A DNA stretch of 19,528 nucleotides from CAYVUV01 sp964455095 (lineage in GTDB: Bacteria > Desulfobacterota > Binatia > HRBIN30 > CADEER01): positions 1 through 19,528 of the forward strand of contig CAYVUV010000263.1 of NCBI GenBank assembly GCA_964455095.1, read 5' to 3'. A model generated the notes under the pieces. It ran no database searches, was not told where the DNA came from, and was given only the letters and a program-made list of their open reading frames with translations. Of the stretch, positions 1 to 7,386 are shown one piece after another (position 1 is the first letter of the stretch; each line of letters opens with the position of its first letter). The position numbers were made by a program, and so were the translations under genes.

Positions 1-1
1 T

Positions 2-151
2 ATTCTCAGCAACGGGCACTTGCGCGCCAAGCTCGTTACAGTCACGCTGCGCACCGCCAATCTCCCTACCAAAGCCCGGTTCATTGGCCCACCGGACCAG
101 ACGGCCGCCGCTGGTGTGGGCCTCAGCATGAGCGGATCCCCTCCCTTCTAG
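2..151 (+). CDS. C-terminal end of an unknown protein (partial, runs in from the left)
   Basis: An open frame enters from the left edge and stops at TAG 149-151. The last 49 codons are mostly G/C at the third position, unlike the other two forward frames, which supports real coding. The peptide contains VTVTLRTANLP and ends in SGSPPF. Alternating beta-type residues of this kind occur at the end of minor pilins and other exported proteins, but there is too little to name a family. An inverted repeat starts only 9 bp after the stop and could act as its terminator. Confidence 0.45.
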   Translation: MLSNGHLRAKLVTVTLRTANLPTKARFIGPPDQTAAAGVGLSMSGSPPF

Positions 152-159
152 GATCTTCT

Positions 160-260
160 CTGGCTTCCCCCTTTGGCAAAGGGGGATCGAGGGGGATTTG
201 TCCGAATGATCCGTGCTCAAAATCCCCCCTGACCCCCCTTTGCCAAAGGGGGGAAGCCAG
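160..260. repeat. Nested-palindrome inverted repeat (REP/MITE-like)
   Basis: Two arms of about 40 bp (160-199 and 219-260) are near-perfect reverse complements around a loop of about 19 bp. Each arm begins or ends with CTGGCTTCCCC / GGGGAAGCCAG. Each also holds its own smaller palindrome, CCCCCTTTGGCAAAGGGGG. The element could extrude as a cruciform or fold as a strong RNA hairpin. It sits between the stop of the left gene and the start of the hpnL-like gene. Similar C-run/G-run elements are dispersed in many bacterial genomes; no transposase is seen here. Confidence 0.8.
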
Positions 261-293
261 AGTCAGTCGCTCGCTCGCACCGGGGCCCCACTG

Positions 294-1310
294 ATGTTGG
301 AATCCGTCTCCCCGCCCGTCGAGGTTGCGGCCCGCGCGGTCGGATGGCTCGAGCGCGTGCTGTTGCTCGCCGGCATCGCACTGTTCTGTGTGCTGCTGTA
401 CCGGATCGGCATCGACTCGGTGTGGTCCAATGTGCGCCTGATCGGCTGGGGGTTCGTGTTCACGATCGGCCAGGAATGCGCCGCCACGTTCTTCAACACG
501 ATGGGTTGGCGTATCGCCTTCACGCCGCCGCGGCCGCCCATCCCCTTTCCGCGCCTGATCGCGGCGCGTCTGGCCGGCGACGCGATCAACAATCTCACCC
601 CGACCGCCACGGTCGGTGGCGAGGTGGTGCGCGTGCGCATGCTGGCCGATGTCGCCGACACGACCGCGCTGTGGGCCTCAGTCGCCGTCGCCAAGCTGAC
701 GCAAACCTGTAGTCAGATCGGCTTCATCGTCGTCGGGCTGATGTACGTCCTGACCCACACGGCGCTGCCCGCCGGCATCCGCGACGGCATGCTGATCGGC
801 CTGGCGCTACTGATCACCGGCTTCACCGTGGCCGTGGCCCTGCAGCGGCACGGCATGTTCGCCACCGGCATACGCCTGGCCCAGCGCATCGGCTTGCCGG
901 TGCCGGCGCGAGTCGACGAACAGATGCGACAGCTCGACGCCGAGATCATTCGTTTGTACCGCGCGCCGGGCGCGTTCCTCGGTTCGGCGGCGTGGTTCCT
1001 CGCCGGCTGGCTGTGCGGTGTCGTCGAGGTTTACCTCATCCTGCACTTCCTCGAAGTCGGCGCCAGCTGGCAGCGCGCCTTGACGATCGAGACGCTGTCC
1101 ATCGCCATCGACGCGATTCTGTTTTTCGTTCCCGCCAAGGCCGGCACGCAGGAAGGCGGCAAGGTGCTCATCTTCACGCTGCTCGGTCTCGACCCGGCCA
1201 AGGGCCTGTCGCTGGGCATCGCGCGGCGCATCCGCGAGCTGACGTGGTCGTTTACCGGACTGGCCCTGCTCGCGCGGCGGCATGCGCGCCGCGGAGGCGC
1301 CCGCCCGTGA
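294..1310 (+). CDS. hpnL: HpnL-like integral membrane protein (LPG synthase TM-region family)
   Basis: A multi-pass inner-membrane protein of 338 residues. The first helix is around LLLAGIALFCVLLYRIG, and many more hydrophobic segments run to the C-terminus. The family signature includes the polar stretch NNLTPTATVGGEVVR, typical of the transmembrane half of lysylphosphatidylglycerol synthase and its stand-alone relatives. HpnL of hopanoid clusters belongs to this family and has been suggested to handle hopanoid lipids. The stop overlaps the GTG of the hpnK-like gene (GTGA), so the two are translationally coupled. The frame is open back to a GTG at 213, but that extension lies inside the inverted repeat and gives the low-complexity peptide KIPPDPPLPKGG, so I chose ATG 294. 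No clear Shine-Dalgarno precedes it. The family is sure; the hopanoid role rests on the neighbour. Confidence 0.75.
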   Translation: MLESVSPPVEVAARAVGWLERVLLLAGIALFCVLLYRIGIDSVWSNVRLIGWGFVFTIGQECAATFFNTMGWRIAFTPPRPPIPFPRLIAARLAGDAINNLTPTATVGGEVVRVRMLADVADTTALWASVAVAKLTQTCSQIGFIVVGLMYVLTHTALPAGIRDGMLIGLALLITGFTVAVALQRHGMFATGIRLAQRIGLPVPARVDEQMRQLDAEIIRLYRAPGAFLGSAAWFLAGWLCGVVEVYLILHFLEVGASWQRALTIETLSIAIDAILFFVPAKAGTQEGGKVLIFTLLGLDPAKGLSLGIARRIRELTWSFTGLALLARRHARRGGARP

Positions 1311-2173
1311 CCCAGTCAGCGGCGCGGCGCCTGATCGTCTCCGCCGACGACTTCGGCATGTCGGCGGGCGTCAACGCCGGCATCATCCGCGCCCATCGCG
1401 ACGGCATCCTCACCGATGCCAGCCTGATGGTGAACGGCGCCGGCTTCGCCGATGCCGTCGCGCTCGCCCGCGCCAACCCATCGCTCAGCGTCGGCCTGCA
1501 CCTCGTGCTCGTGCAGGGCCGCGCCGCGGCCGCACCCGCGCAGATCCCATTGCTGGCCGACGCACAGGGCATGTTCGGCATGAACCCGGTGTGGAACGGC
1601 GTGCGCTACTTCTTCCTGCCCGGCGTGCGCGCCCAGCTGCGGCGCGAGATCGCCGCCCAGCTCGACAAGTTCGCAGCCACCGGCCTGCCGCTGTCACATG
1701 TCGACGGCCACTTGACCATCCACACGCACCCCGCCGTGCTCGCCATCCTCATCGAATACGCGCCGCGCTACGGCATCCGCGCCCTGCGCCTGCCGCGCGA
1801 ACCGCTTGGCCCGGCGCTGCGCTACGACCGCCGCCACCTGGTGCGCAAGCTCTTCGAAGGCGCCGCGTTCACCGCCCTCTCGCGCCGCGCCCGGCCGCGT
1901 CTCGCCGCCGCCGGCATTCGTCACCCCGACCGCATGTACGGCCTGCACCAGACCGGCCACGTCTCGGAGGAATACCTGCTCTCCCTGCTGCCGCAGCTGC
2001 CCCCGGGCGTCAGCGAGATCTACAGCCACGCCGCGTTGCCCGACGATGAAGCGCGCCGGTGGCGTCCGCCCGACTACGCCAGCGAGCAGGAGCTGCAGGC
2101 CCTGACCAGCCCGCGCGTGCGCGCCGCCCTGGATGCGTCGGGCATCGCGCGCCTCACCTACCGTGATCTGTGA
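1307..2173 (+). CDS. hpnK: HpnK-type hopanoid-associated deacetylase (YdjC/ChbG family)
   Basis: 288 residues starting at GTG 1307, which overlaps the upstream stop. The YdjC/ChbG metal-dependent deacetylase fold is shown by LIVSADDFGMS near the N-terminus (acidic metal ligands), GLHLVL, and the histidine-rich HVDGHLTIHTHP around residue 130. The C-terminal MYGLHQTGHV and EIYSHAALPDDE fit HpnK. In the hopanoid pathway HpnK removes an acetyl group from N-acetylglucosaminyl bacteriohopanetetrol, giving the glucosaminyl form used for cyclitol ethers. The coupled HpnL-like membrane protein supports a hopanoid role rather than chitooligosaccharide use. Other cluster genes (shc, hpnH, hpnI, hpnJ) are not in this window, so the substrate is inferred. 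Confidence 0.8.
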   Translation: MTQSAARRLIVSADDFGMSAGVNAGIIRAHRDGILTDASLMVNGAGFADAVALARANPSLSVGLHLVLVQGRAAAAPAQIPLLADAQGMFGMNPVWNGVRYFFLPGVRAQLRREIAAQLDKFAATGLPLSHVDGHLTIHTHPAVLAILIEYAPRYGIRALRLPREPLGPALRYDRRHLVRKLFEGAAFTALSRRARPRLAAAGIRHPDRMYGLHQTGHVSEEYLLSLLPQLPPGVSEIYSHAALPDDEARRWRPPDYASEQELQALTSPRVRAALDASGIARLTYRDL

Positions 2174-2182
2174 CTGCGCGCC

Positions 2183-2461
2183 TCACGGTTCGAACTCGAA
2201 CGCCAGCTTGTACTTCTTCTTGTCGTTGCACTCCTTGCACGCCGGGACGAGGTTGCCCTTGTTGGAGCGGCCGCCGCGAATGAGCGGCACGAGGTGATCC
2301 ATCGTCAGCGCCTTGGCGCCGACGTTGCGCTCGCAGTAGTGACACACGCCGGCCGAGCAGCGCCGCTTCCACCACGTCGACGCGCGCAGCTCGCGCGCCT
2401 TGGCCCGTTCGCGCCGCAGCTCGGCGTCGCTCACCTCGATCAGGAATCCATCGTCCGACAT
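2183..2461 (-). CDS. Small HNH endonuclease family protein
   Basis: 92 residues. The HNH/zinc core is complete: C40-x-x-C43, D55-H56 in MDHLVPLIRGG, N70 in NKGNLVPAC, and C75-x-x-C78-N79. Two CxxC knuckles around a DH...N...N core are typical of small stand-alone HNH proteins; such proteins cut or nick DNA, but many are uncharacterised. The N-terminal 30 residues are charged and probably helical. The ATG lies 28 bp after the cca stop on the same strand, with GGAGG about 12 nt upstream, so it is probably the last gene of the vapB-vapC-cca transcript. It converges with hpnK, leaving a 9-bp gap. Its target is unknown. Confidence 0.85.
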   Translation of the reverse strand: MSDDGFLIEVSDAELRRERAKARELRASTWWKRRCSAGVCHYCERNVGAKALTMDHLVPLIRGGRSNKGNLVPACKECNDKKKYKLAFEFEP

Positions 2462-2489
2462 GGCCTGGACCTACCTCCACCTGCGCATC

Positions 2490-3845
2490 TCACCCACCTT
2501 GCGGCAACGGGTACGCACTGCTCACCCACGCCAGCGCCTCCTCGCGCGAACCGAGCTCGCCGTCGAGCTGGCGGGTTTCGACCGCGTGCAGGATCTCGCT
2601 GTAGAGCGGGCCGCGCAGGTAGCCGAGCGCGAGGAGGTCGCGTCCGCCGATCAGCGGCGGCGGCTTCTGCGGCTCGTTGCCGAGCTCCGCCAGTGCGGCG
2701 CGGCAGAACTCGACGCAGCGCAGGTCCTTGTGCGAGGCCATCGAATCGATGCGCGCCAGCTCGAGCAGATCGGCGATGCCGTCCTCGGCGAGCAGGCGGC
2801 GCAGCGTGCTGCGGCGCATCTCCGGCGCATGCACCAGTCGCAGGTGGTTGCGCACCAGCCAGCCGACGCGCTCCCACACCTCGCGGCTGCGGCGCAGGCG
2901 TTGGCAGACGGCAACCGCCATCGCCTCACCGACCTCGGGGTGACCGTAGAACGTGATGCGCTCGCCCTTGCGCTCGGCGCACTGCGGCTTGGCGACATCG
3001 TGCAGCAGCGCGCCCAGCGCCAGCCATTCCGACGGCCGTTCGAGCTGCTCGAGCAACAGCAGCGTATGCCGGAAAACGTCGCCTTCGGGATGAAAGTCGG
3101 GCGACTGCTCGACGCCCTTCATCGCGGTGATCTCGGGCAGCACCTCCGCCAGCAGGCCGCTGGCGTCGAGCAGCTCGAAGCCGCGCCGCGCCGCGCCCTC
3201 GGTCAGGATACGCACGACTTCCTCGCCGATGCGCTCGAGCGCGATGCCGTGGATCTGGGGAGCCAGGTGCTGGATGGCGGCGAACGTCGCCGGCTCGATC
3301 GCGAAGTCGAGACGCGCCGCCAGACGCACGGCGCGCAGCATGCGCAAACGATCCTCGCTCAGGCGCGCCGCAGGGTCCCCGATGGCGCGGATGACGCGCG
3401 CCGCCAGATCGGCGCGTCCGCCGACGTAGTCGAGCACCTCGCCGGTCTCCGGATCGAGGAACATGCCATTGACCGTGAAGTCGCGCCGGCGCGCGTCCTC
3501 TTCAGCATTCGTGAAGCGCACGCTCACCGGATGACGCCCGTCCTCGTACTCGGCGTCGGCGCGGAAGGTCGCCACCTCGATCGGCTGCCCGTCGACTACC
3601 ACCAGCACGACGCCGAACTGCGCTCCAACCGGCACCGTGCGGGGAAACAGCCGTTGCACCGTCTCCGCCGTGGCATCGGTCGCGATATCGAAATCGCTCG
3701 GATGCTCGCCGCGCAACCGATCGCGCACGCACCCGCCCGCGAAGTAGGCCTGATGCCCGTGTTCACGCAAACGCGCCACGACCGAGCGCGCGCGTCGCTC
3801 GCTGGTCTGCGGATCGACGCCGCCGGGATCGAGCGCGGTGATCAT
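2490..3845 (-). CDS. cca: tRNA nucleotidyltransferase / poly(A) polymerase family with HD domain (CCA- or A-adding enzyme)
   Basis: 451 residues. The class II nucleotidyltransferase head has GGCVRD (37-42) and the catalytic pair D51/D53 in SDFDIATDA, followed by the RRRDFTVNGMF segment and the RLRMLRAVRLAARLDF motif of the tRNA-binding neck. The middle carries an HD-type motif, ALLHDVAKP. The family builds or repairs the 3' CCA end of tRNA in the cytoplasm. Some members add only A or polyadenylate RNA, and this cannot be settled by eye. ATG 3845 has AGGAG 8 nt upstream, and only 11 bp separate it from the vapC stop, so it sits inside the vapBC operon. The last 10 residues are proline/glycine-rich. 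Confidence 0.9.
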   Translation of the reverse strand: MITALDPGGVDPQTSERRARSVVARLREHGHQAYFAGGCVRDRLRGEHPSDFDIATDATAETVQRLFPRTVPVGAQFGVVLVVVDGQPIEVATFRADAEYEDGRHPVSVRFTNAEEDARRRDFTVNGMFLDPETGEVLDYVGGRADLAARVIRAIGDPAARLSEDRLRMLRAVRLAARLDFAIEPATFAAIQHLAPQIHGIALERIGEEVVRILTEGAARRGFELLDASGLLAEVLPEITAMKGVEQSPDFHPEGDVFRHTLLLLEQLERPSEWLALGALLHDVAKPQCAERKGERITFYGHPEVGEAMAVAVCQRLRRSREVWERVGWLVRNHLRLVHAPEMRRSTLRRLLAEDGIADLLELARIDSMASHKDLRCVEFCRAALAELGNEPQKPPPLIGGRDLLALGYLRGPLYSEILHAVETRQLDGELGSREEALAWVSSAYPLPQGG

Positions 3846-3856
3846 TGACTACGCTC

Positions 3857-4285
3857 CTACGCTTGAAGCTCTGCCTGGAAACCCAGCAACGCGGCGTTGG
3901 TGCGTACACGTTCGTCGGCGGTAGCCACGACAAGGTCGGGAAACGACTGGCGGAGAAAGAGCGCGCTGGCAAGGTGAATGGCATCGAGCGTACGCACGGG
4001 CTCGGTCGGAAACGCATCTTCCGCTCGTCGAGCGATCTCCTCTGAGATCTCCACAACCGCCCAGGTGGAGCTCGCCTGAGCGAAGATGGCCAATATGTCG
4101 GCGCTCTGCGCCGCAGTGATGCGTCCGTCGCGCTCGGCGCGACGGACGACTCGCCGTGTCTCGATCAGGGTCAAACGCGACGTTGTGACCTTCGCCGCCG
4201 CCGCCAGAACGGCGCGCAGCGCCTCGCCGCCCTCCTCGGCAAAAAGCCACCGAAGCACGGCGCTCGTCTCGGCGTAAACCGTCAC
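3857..4285 (-). CDS. vapC: VapC-like PIN-domain ribonuclease toxin
   Basis: 142 residues with a complete PIN-domain acidic set: E6 in YAETSAVL, E42 in LTLIETRRV, D101 in TLDAIHLASAL and D124 in VATADERV. The first acid is Glu where many VapC have Asp, a variant common in the YAETSAL subfamily. VapC toxins are magnesium-dependent RNases, and several characterised members cut tRNA or the ribosomal sarcin-ricin loop. The GTG start overlaps the vapB stop (GTGA), the usual coupling of antitoxin and toxin. The gene is followed after 11 bp by cca. The RNA target is not predictable from sequence. Confidence 0.88.
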   Translation of the reverse strand: MTVYAETSAVLRWLFAEEGGEALRAVLAAAAKVTTSRLTLIETRRVVRRAERDGRITAAQSADILAIFAQASSTWAVVEISEEIARRAEDAFPTEPVRTLDAIHLASALFLRQSFPDLVVATADERVRTNAALLGFQAELQA

Positions 4286-4572
4286 CGGTCACCGCGTTCC
4301 GCTGCCAGCAGGTCGCCACTCGCAACGGCACGGCGAAGCGGCGAGGGCCGATAGGCGCGGGGATCCTGCGGCAGCCCGGCGACCAGGACCCCTTCCGCAC
4401 AGAGCCGTTCCAGGACCTGGTCGTGTGCGCTGAGCGGAACTCCCGTGCTCGGCTGGCGCAACTCGGCGACGACGCGGCCGCGATCCGTAACCAACACGAC
4501 CTCCCCGTCCCTCACCTCGCGCAGGTAGGCACTGAGCCGATTTTTAAGCTCTTTCACGGCAACGGCTTTCAT
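4282..4572 (-). CDS. vapB: VapB-like antitoxin (Phd/YefM type)
   Basis: 96 residues beginning MKAVAVKELKNRLSAYLREV, the classic Phd/YefM DNA-binding N-terminus, followed by the GEVVLVTDRGRVVAEL beta hairpin. The C-terminal half (from about residue 45) should wrap and block the PIN toxin encoded next. The gene overlaps vapC by 4 bp. A consensus-like promoter with a palindrome lies immediately upstream, and the start codon falls about where transcription should begin. Antitoxins of this type normally repress their own operon, with the toxin as co-repressor. If so, cca and the HNH gene are under the same control. Confidence 0.85.
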   Translation of the reverse strand: MKAVAVKELKNRLSAYLREVRDGEVVLVTDRGRVVAELRQPSTGVPLSAHDQVLERLCAEGVLVAGLPQDPRAYRPSPLRRAVASGDLLAAERGDR

Positions 4573-4610
4573 CGCATCTGAAAGTAGCCCCGTGTGGCTA
4601 CCAGTGTCAA
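4573..4610 (-). promoter_or_regulatory. vapB operon promoter with palindromic operator; near-leaderless start
   Basis: Reading the minus strand: TTGACA (4610-4605, perfect -35), an 18-nt spacer, TACTTT (4586-4581, weak -10), 8 nt, then ATG at 4572. Transcription would begin at or 1-3 nt before the start codon, and no Shine-Dalgarno is present. The spacer contains the perfect inverted repeat GTAGCC-N6-GGCTAC (4584-4601), well placed for autorepression by VapB/VapC. Confidence 0.6.
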
Positions 4611-4715
4611 CGCGCTCCGCGAGCCCCGCAATCCTAACCGCAGACTTTACCGTCCGACCATGGCTCTTTACCGGGCCCCCTCTTACCGTGACGGCATCCC
4701 GAAAGAGGTGCAGTC

Positions 4716-5897
4716 GTGGTCAGGTTTCAGCCCATTGCGCGTTCCTTTGAGCTGCCGGCACAGGCGGGCGGCGGTTTCGCCGATCAGGTGCGATTCCGCA
4801 CCGAGAGCCGCGCTGCCAGCATCGGGGCGCCGGCTGCGTTTGCGCTCACTGGCCTGTCGGGCGTCGCCTATGCCGCGGCGTTTCCACCGCTGTCGTGGTC
4901 GATGGCGGCCTGGATCGCCCTCGTGCCGTTGCTGGTCGCCTGCGCGGCGCTCTCGCCACGGCGGGCGGCCGTGGCCGGGATGTGTTGGACGGCGACAATC
5001 GGCATCGGGGTGGCGTCGTTTCTGCCGGGAATGCTGTCGAGCTACTTCGGACTCGCTGTCGTTCCGAGCTGGTTTGCCGCGTTGGCGATCGCCGGTCTGC
5101 ACGCGATCTACTTCAGTGGCTATGCCGCCTGGGTTGCGTGGCTGGTGCAACGGCGCGCGGCGAATCCGGTCCTGCTGGCCGGCGGGTGGCTGGTCTGCGA
5201 GTTTGCCCGCGCGCGCGGTGTCAGCCCGTGGGCGCTGACGGCCTACTCGCAGCTGCAGTGGACGCCGTTGGTCCAGATCGCCGACCTCGCCGGACCCTAC
5301 GGCATCGGCCTGCTGGTCGCCGCCGTCAACGCCGGCGCGGCGGCATTGCTGGTGCCCGCGTTGCGCGGCCGCCGGCCGCTGCTCTCCGCGACCATCATCG
5401 CTGCGGCACTGGCGGTCGCGCTCCTGTACGGACAGTGGCGCCTCGGTCAGACGTTCGCTGACGGCCCGGCCGTGCACGTCGCCGTCGTCCAGGGCGGTGC
5501 CGAGCTTGCTTGCCGCATTGGCGATCGCCGGTCTGCACGGGATCTTCTTCAGCGCCTACGCCGCCTGGGTTGCGTGGCTGGTGCAACGGCGCGCGGCAAA
5601 TCCGATCCTGCTGGCCGGCGGGTGGCTGGTCTGCGAGTTTGCCCGCGCGCGTGGCGTGAGCCCGTGGGTGCTGACGGCGTACTCGCAGCTGCAGTGGACA
5701 CCGTTGGTCCAGATCGCCGATCTCGCCGGACCGTACGGTATCGGCCTGCTGATCGCCGCCATCAACGCCGGCGTCGCCGCATTGCTGGTGCCCGCGTTGC
5801 GTGGCCGCCGGCCACTGCTCTCGGCCGTCATGATCGCGGCGGCACTGGCGGGCGTGCTCCTGTACGGACAGTGGCGCCTCGCTCAGACGTTCGCTGA
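4716..5897 (+). pseudogene. lnt: Apolipoprotein N-acyltransferase, 5' part (frame broken by duplication)
   Basis: GTG 4716 follows AGAGGTG at good spacing. About 262 codons (to about 5502) read as the N-terminal membrane half of Lnt: hydrophobic helices around residues 40-110, LSGVAYAAAFPPLSWSMAAWIALVPLL, and the conserved CEFARARGVSPW segment. After that the frame runs into a second, shifted copy of 436 bp and becomes out-of-frame, arginine-rich sequence up to the stop at 5897. Lnt adds the third acyl chain to lipoproteins in the inner membrane of Gram-negative bacteria. This piece has no catalytic domain. If the duplication is real, the gene is split; if it is an assembly join, one intact lnt should exist. 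Confidence 0.8.
5064..5499 (+). repeat. Tandem duplication inside lnt, unit 1 (436 bp)
   Basis: Bases 5064-5499 are repeated head to tail at 5500-5935. By eye there are about 35 substitutions and no indels, so about 92% identity. The unit length, 436, is 3n+1, so the second copy is read in another frame. The joint is the short shared sequence CCG at 5064-5066, 5500-5502 and 5936-5938; CCGAGCT matches at 5064-5070 and 5500-5506. Confidence 0.92.
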
Positions 5898-6720
5898 CGG
5901 TCCGGCCGTGCACGTCGCCGTCGTCCAGGGCGGTGCCGCACCGGCAGAGCCGTCACAGCGCGCGGCGCTGTTGGCCGGTTACGTCGCGCTGACTGCGCGC
6001 GGCGCGGACCCGCAGGCCGACCTGATCGTCTGGCCTGAATACGCGGTCCAGGAATACCTGGAAGAAGCGTCGCCCACGCGCGAAACGGTGCTGGGCCTGA
6101 CGCGCGCGACACGGGCCGACCTCGTCCTGGGCGGCCCGCATTACGCGCCGTCGGCGTCGGGCACGCGCTATCACAACTCGGTCTACCTGGTGCGCGATGG
6201 CCAGTTGGCGGCGCGCTACGACAAGCGGCATCTCGTCCCGTTTGCCGAGGACATCTATGAGCGCGGGCGAGGATCGTCCGTCCTTCCGGCTACCGCCCTG
6301 CGTGCCGGCGCCTTGTTGTGTCTCGAGTCGATGTTTCCTGATCTCGCCCGCCGGGCGGTGCGACAGGGGGCCGAGGTGTTGGTCAACCTGTCGAACGACG
6401 CCTGGTTCGGCCGCCCCGAGTCGGCAGGCCATCAGCTCGACATCGCGACGCTGCGAGCCGTCGAGAATCGCCGCTATCTGGTCCGCGCCGCGGCGACCGG
6501 TTTCTCGGCCGTGATCGACCCGCACGGCCGCACGCTGGCGCAGACCGAGCTCGATACCCACCAGGTTCTCAATGCGACCGTGCGCGCCGCGCATGTCCGC
6601 GCGCCGTACCAACGCTGGGGCGATGCCTTCGCGTGGCTGGTGGTCGCGGGCGTCATGGCAGCGACGCTGCGGCCGCTGCTCCATCCAACTGCACGTCAAA
6701 CCAACAGGAGGTCATCATGA
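5497..6720 (+). CDS. lnt: Apolipoprotein N-acyltransferase, 3' part with full catalytic domain
   Basis: This frame covers the second copy of the duplicated membrane segment and then the complete nitrilase-like domain. The Lnt catalytic triad is visible: Glu in LIVWPEYAVQEY, Lys in RYDKRHLVPFAED and Cys in ALLCLESMFPD. VNLSNDAWFG and the C-terminal membrane segment WLVVAGVMAATL also fit. It lacks the first N-terminal helices, which are on the 5' part. A first codon at 5497 lies at the duplication joint and is not a natural start. The stop TGA overlaps the ATG of the next gene (ATGA). Together with the 5' part, and with one repeat unit removed, the protein would be a normal Lnt of about 520 residues. 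Confidence 0.88.
   Translation: MPSLLAALAIAGLHGIFFSAYAAWVAWLVQRRAANPILLAGGWLVCEFARARGVSPWVLTAYSQLQWTPLVQIADLAGPYGIGLLIAAINAGVAALLVPALRGRRPLLSAVMIAAALAGVLLYGQWRLAQTFADGPAVHVAVVQGGAAPAEPSQRAALLAGYVALTARGADPQADLIVWPEYAVQEYLEEASPTRETVLGLTRATRADLVLGGPHYAPSASGTRYHNSVYLVRDGQLAARYDKRHLVPFAEDIYERGRGSSVLPATALRAGALLCLESMFPDLARRAVRQGAEVLVNLSNDAWFGRPESAGHQLDIATLRAVENRRYLVRAAATGFSAVIDPHGRTLAQTELDTHQVLNATVRAAHVRAPYQRWGDAFAWLVVAGVMAATLRPLLHPTARQTNRRSS
5500..5935 (+). repeat. Tandem duplication inside lnt, unit 2 (436 bp)
   Basis: Second unit of the lnt duplication. It is continuous with the downstream, catalytically complete part of lnt and is read in the frame of the 5497-6720 reading frame. Its protein differs from unit 1 at about 13 of 142 positions, mostly conservative (V/I, Y/F, A/G). 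Confidence 0.92.
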
Positions 6721-7358
6721 AACAGTCATCCATTTTCATCGCTCTCACCGCCTGCCTGATCGTCGGCTCCGCCGGCACGGCGCGGGCCGGTGCGCCGCAG
6801 CCCGATCAGCGACAGGGCGACTTCGTGCATGTCTGCCAGGGCGGGGCCAACAAGGGATTGGCCTGCACGGTCCCCACCCAGGACGTCGATTGCCCCAAAA
6901 GCGCCTGCGTCGTGCAGACGTTGAGCAAGACCATCAAGGGCACGCTGACGATCATCGCCCACGACTCGGTGACGGACTGGCTCAATGGCGGCGCCACCAA
7001 CCGCGCGCTGACGCTGTTGCTCGAGGTCAAGGCACCGGACGGCAGCAAGCACCTCCTCGCCGCGACGTACCAGGACCTGACCGTGCCGACCGACCCGCCC
7101 TCAGCGCCCGGCAATGTGGTGGCGATCCCGATCGACGAAGCCGCGGTCAAGGGGCTCGCCGCCGCGGTGAACGGCCTGCTCTTCGCACAGCCCGAGTCGA
7201 CCCTGAGCGAGCAACTCCAGGCGCTGTACAGCACCACGGGCACCCCGGTGATCATCGCGGTGAAGGACAAGACCGCGCAGTCCGCCGACCACACCGGCGA
7301 CGGCCTGGCCACGGTGCTGCGTTTCAAGGTGAAGGTCCAATTCCTCGACCCGCTCTGA
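6717..7358 (+). CDS. Secreted protein of unknown function with a four-cysteine N-terminal motif
   Basis: 213 residues with a classical signal peptide: MKQ, a hydrophobic core IFIALTACLIVGSAG, and probable cleavage after ARA at residue 24. The mature N-terminus has four cysteines (40, 50, 59, 64) in the pattern C-QGGANKG-x-x-C-(8)-C-P-x(3)-C, likely two disulfides. The rest alternates beta-type segments (GTLTIIAHDSVTDW, LLLEVKAPDG, VLRFKVKVQFL) and looks like a beta-sandwich. Strong AGGAGG (6706-6711) sits 5 nt before ATG 6717, which overlaps the lnt stop, so it is translated with lnt. No known domain recognised. The cysteine is not in a lipobox, so it is probably periplasmic or secreted, not a lipoprotein. 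Confidence 0.75.
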   Translation: MKQSSIFIALTACLIVGSAGTARAGAPQPDQRQGDFVHVCQGGANKGLACTVPTQDVDCPKSACVVQTLSKTIKGTLTIIAHDSVTDWLNGGATNRALTLLLEVKAPDGSKHLLAATYQDLTVPTDPPSAPGNVVAIPIDEAAVKGLAAAVNGLLFAQPESTLSEQLQALYSTTGTPVIIAVKDKTAQSADHTGDGLATVLRFKVKVQFLDPL

Positions 7359-7386
7359 TCCGTGGGTCGATCCGGAGGTTACGGTG

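Noticed and set aside
5480..5520. Programmed ribosomal frameshift or selenocysteine readthrough to explain the lnt frame break
   Set aside because: The break is produced by a repeated 436-bp DNA unit, not by a stop codon or slippery site; a frameshift would leave a duplicated membrane segment in the protein.
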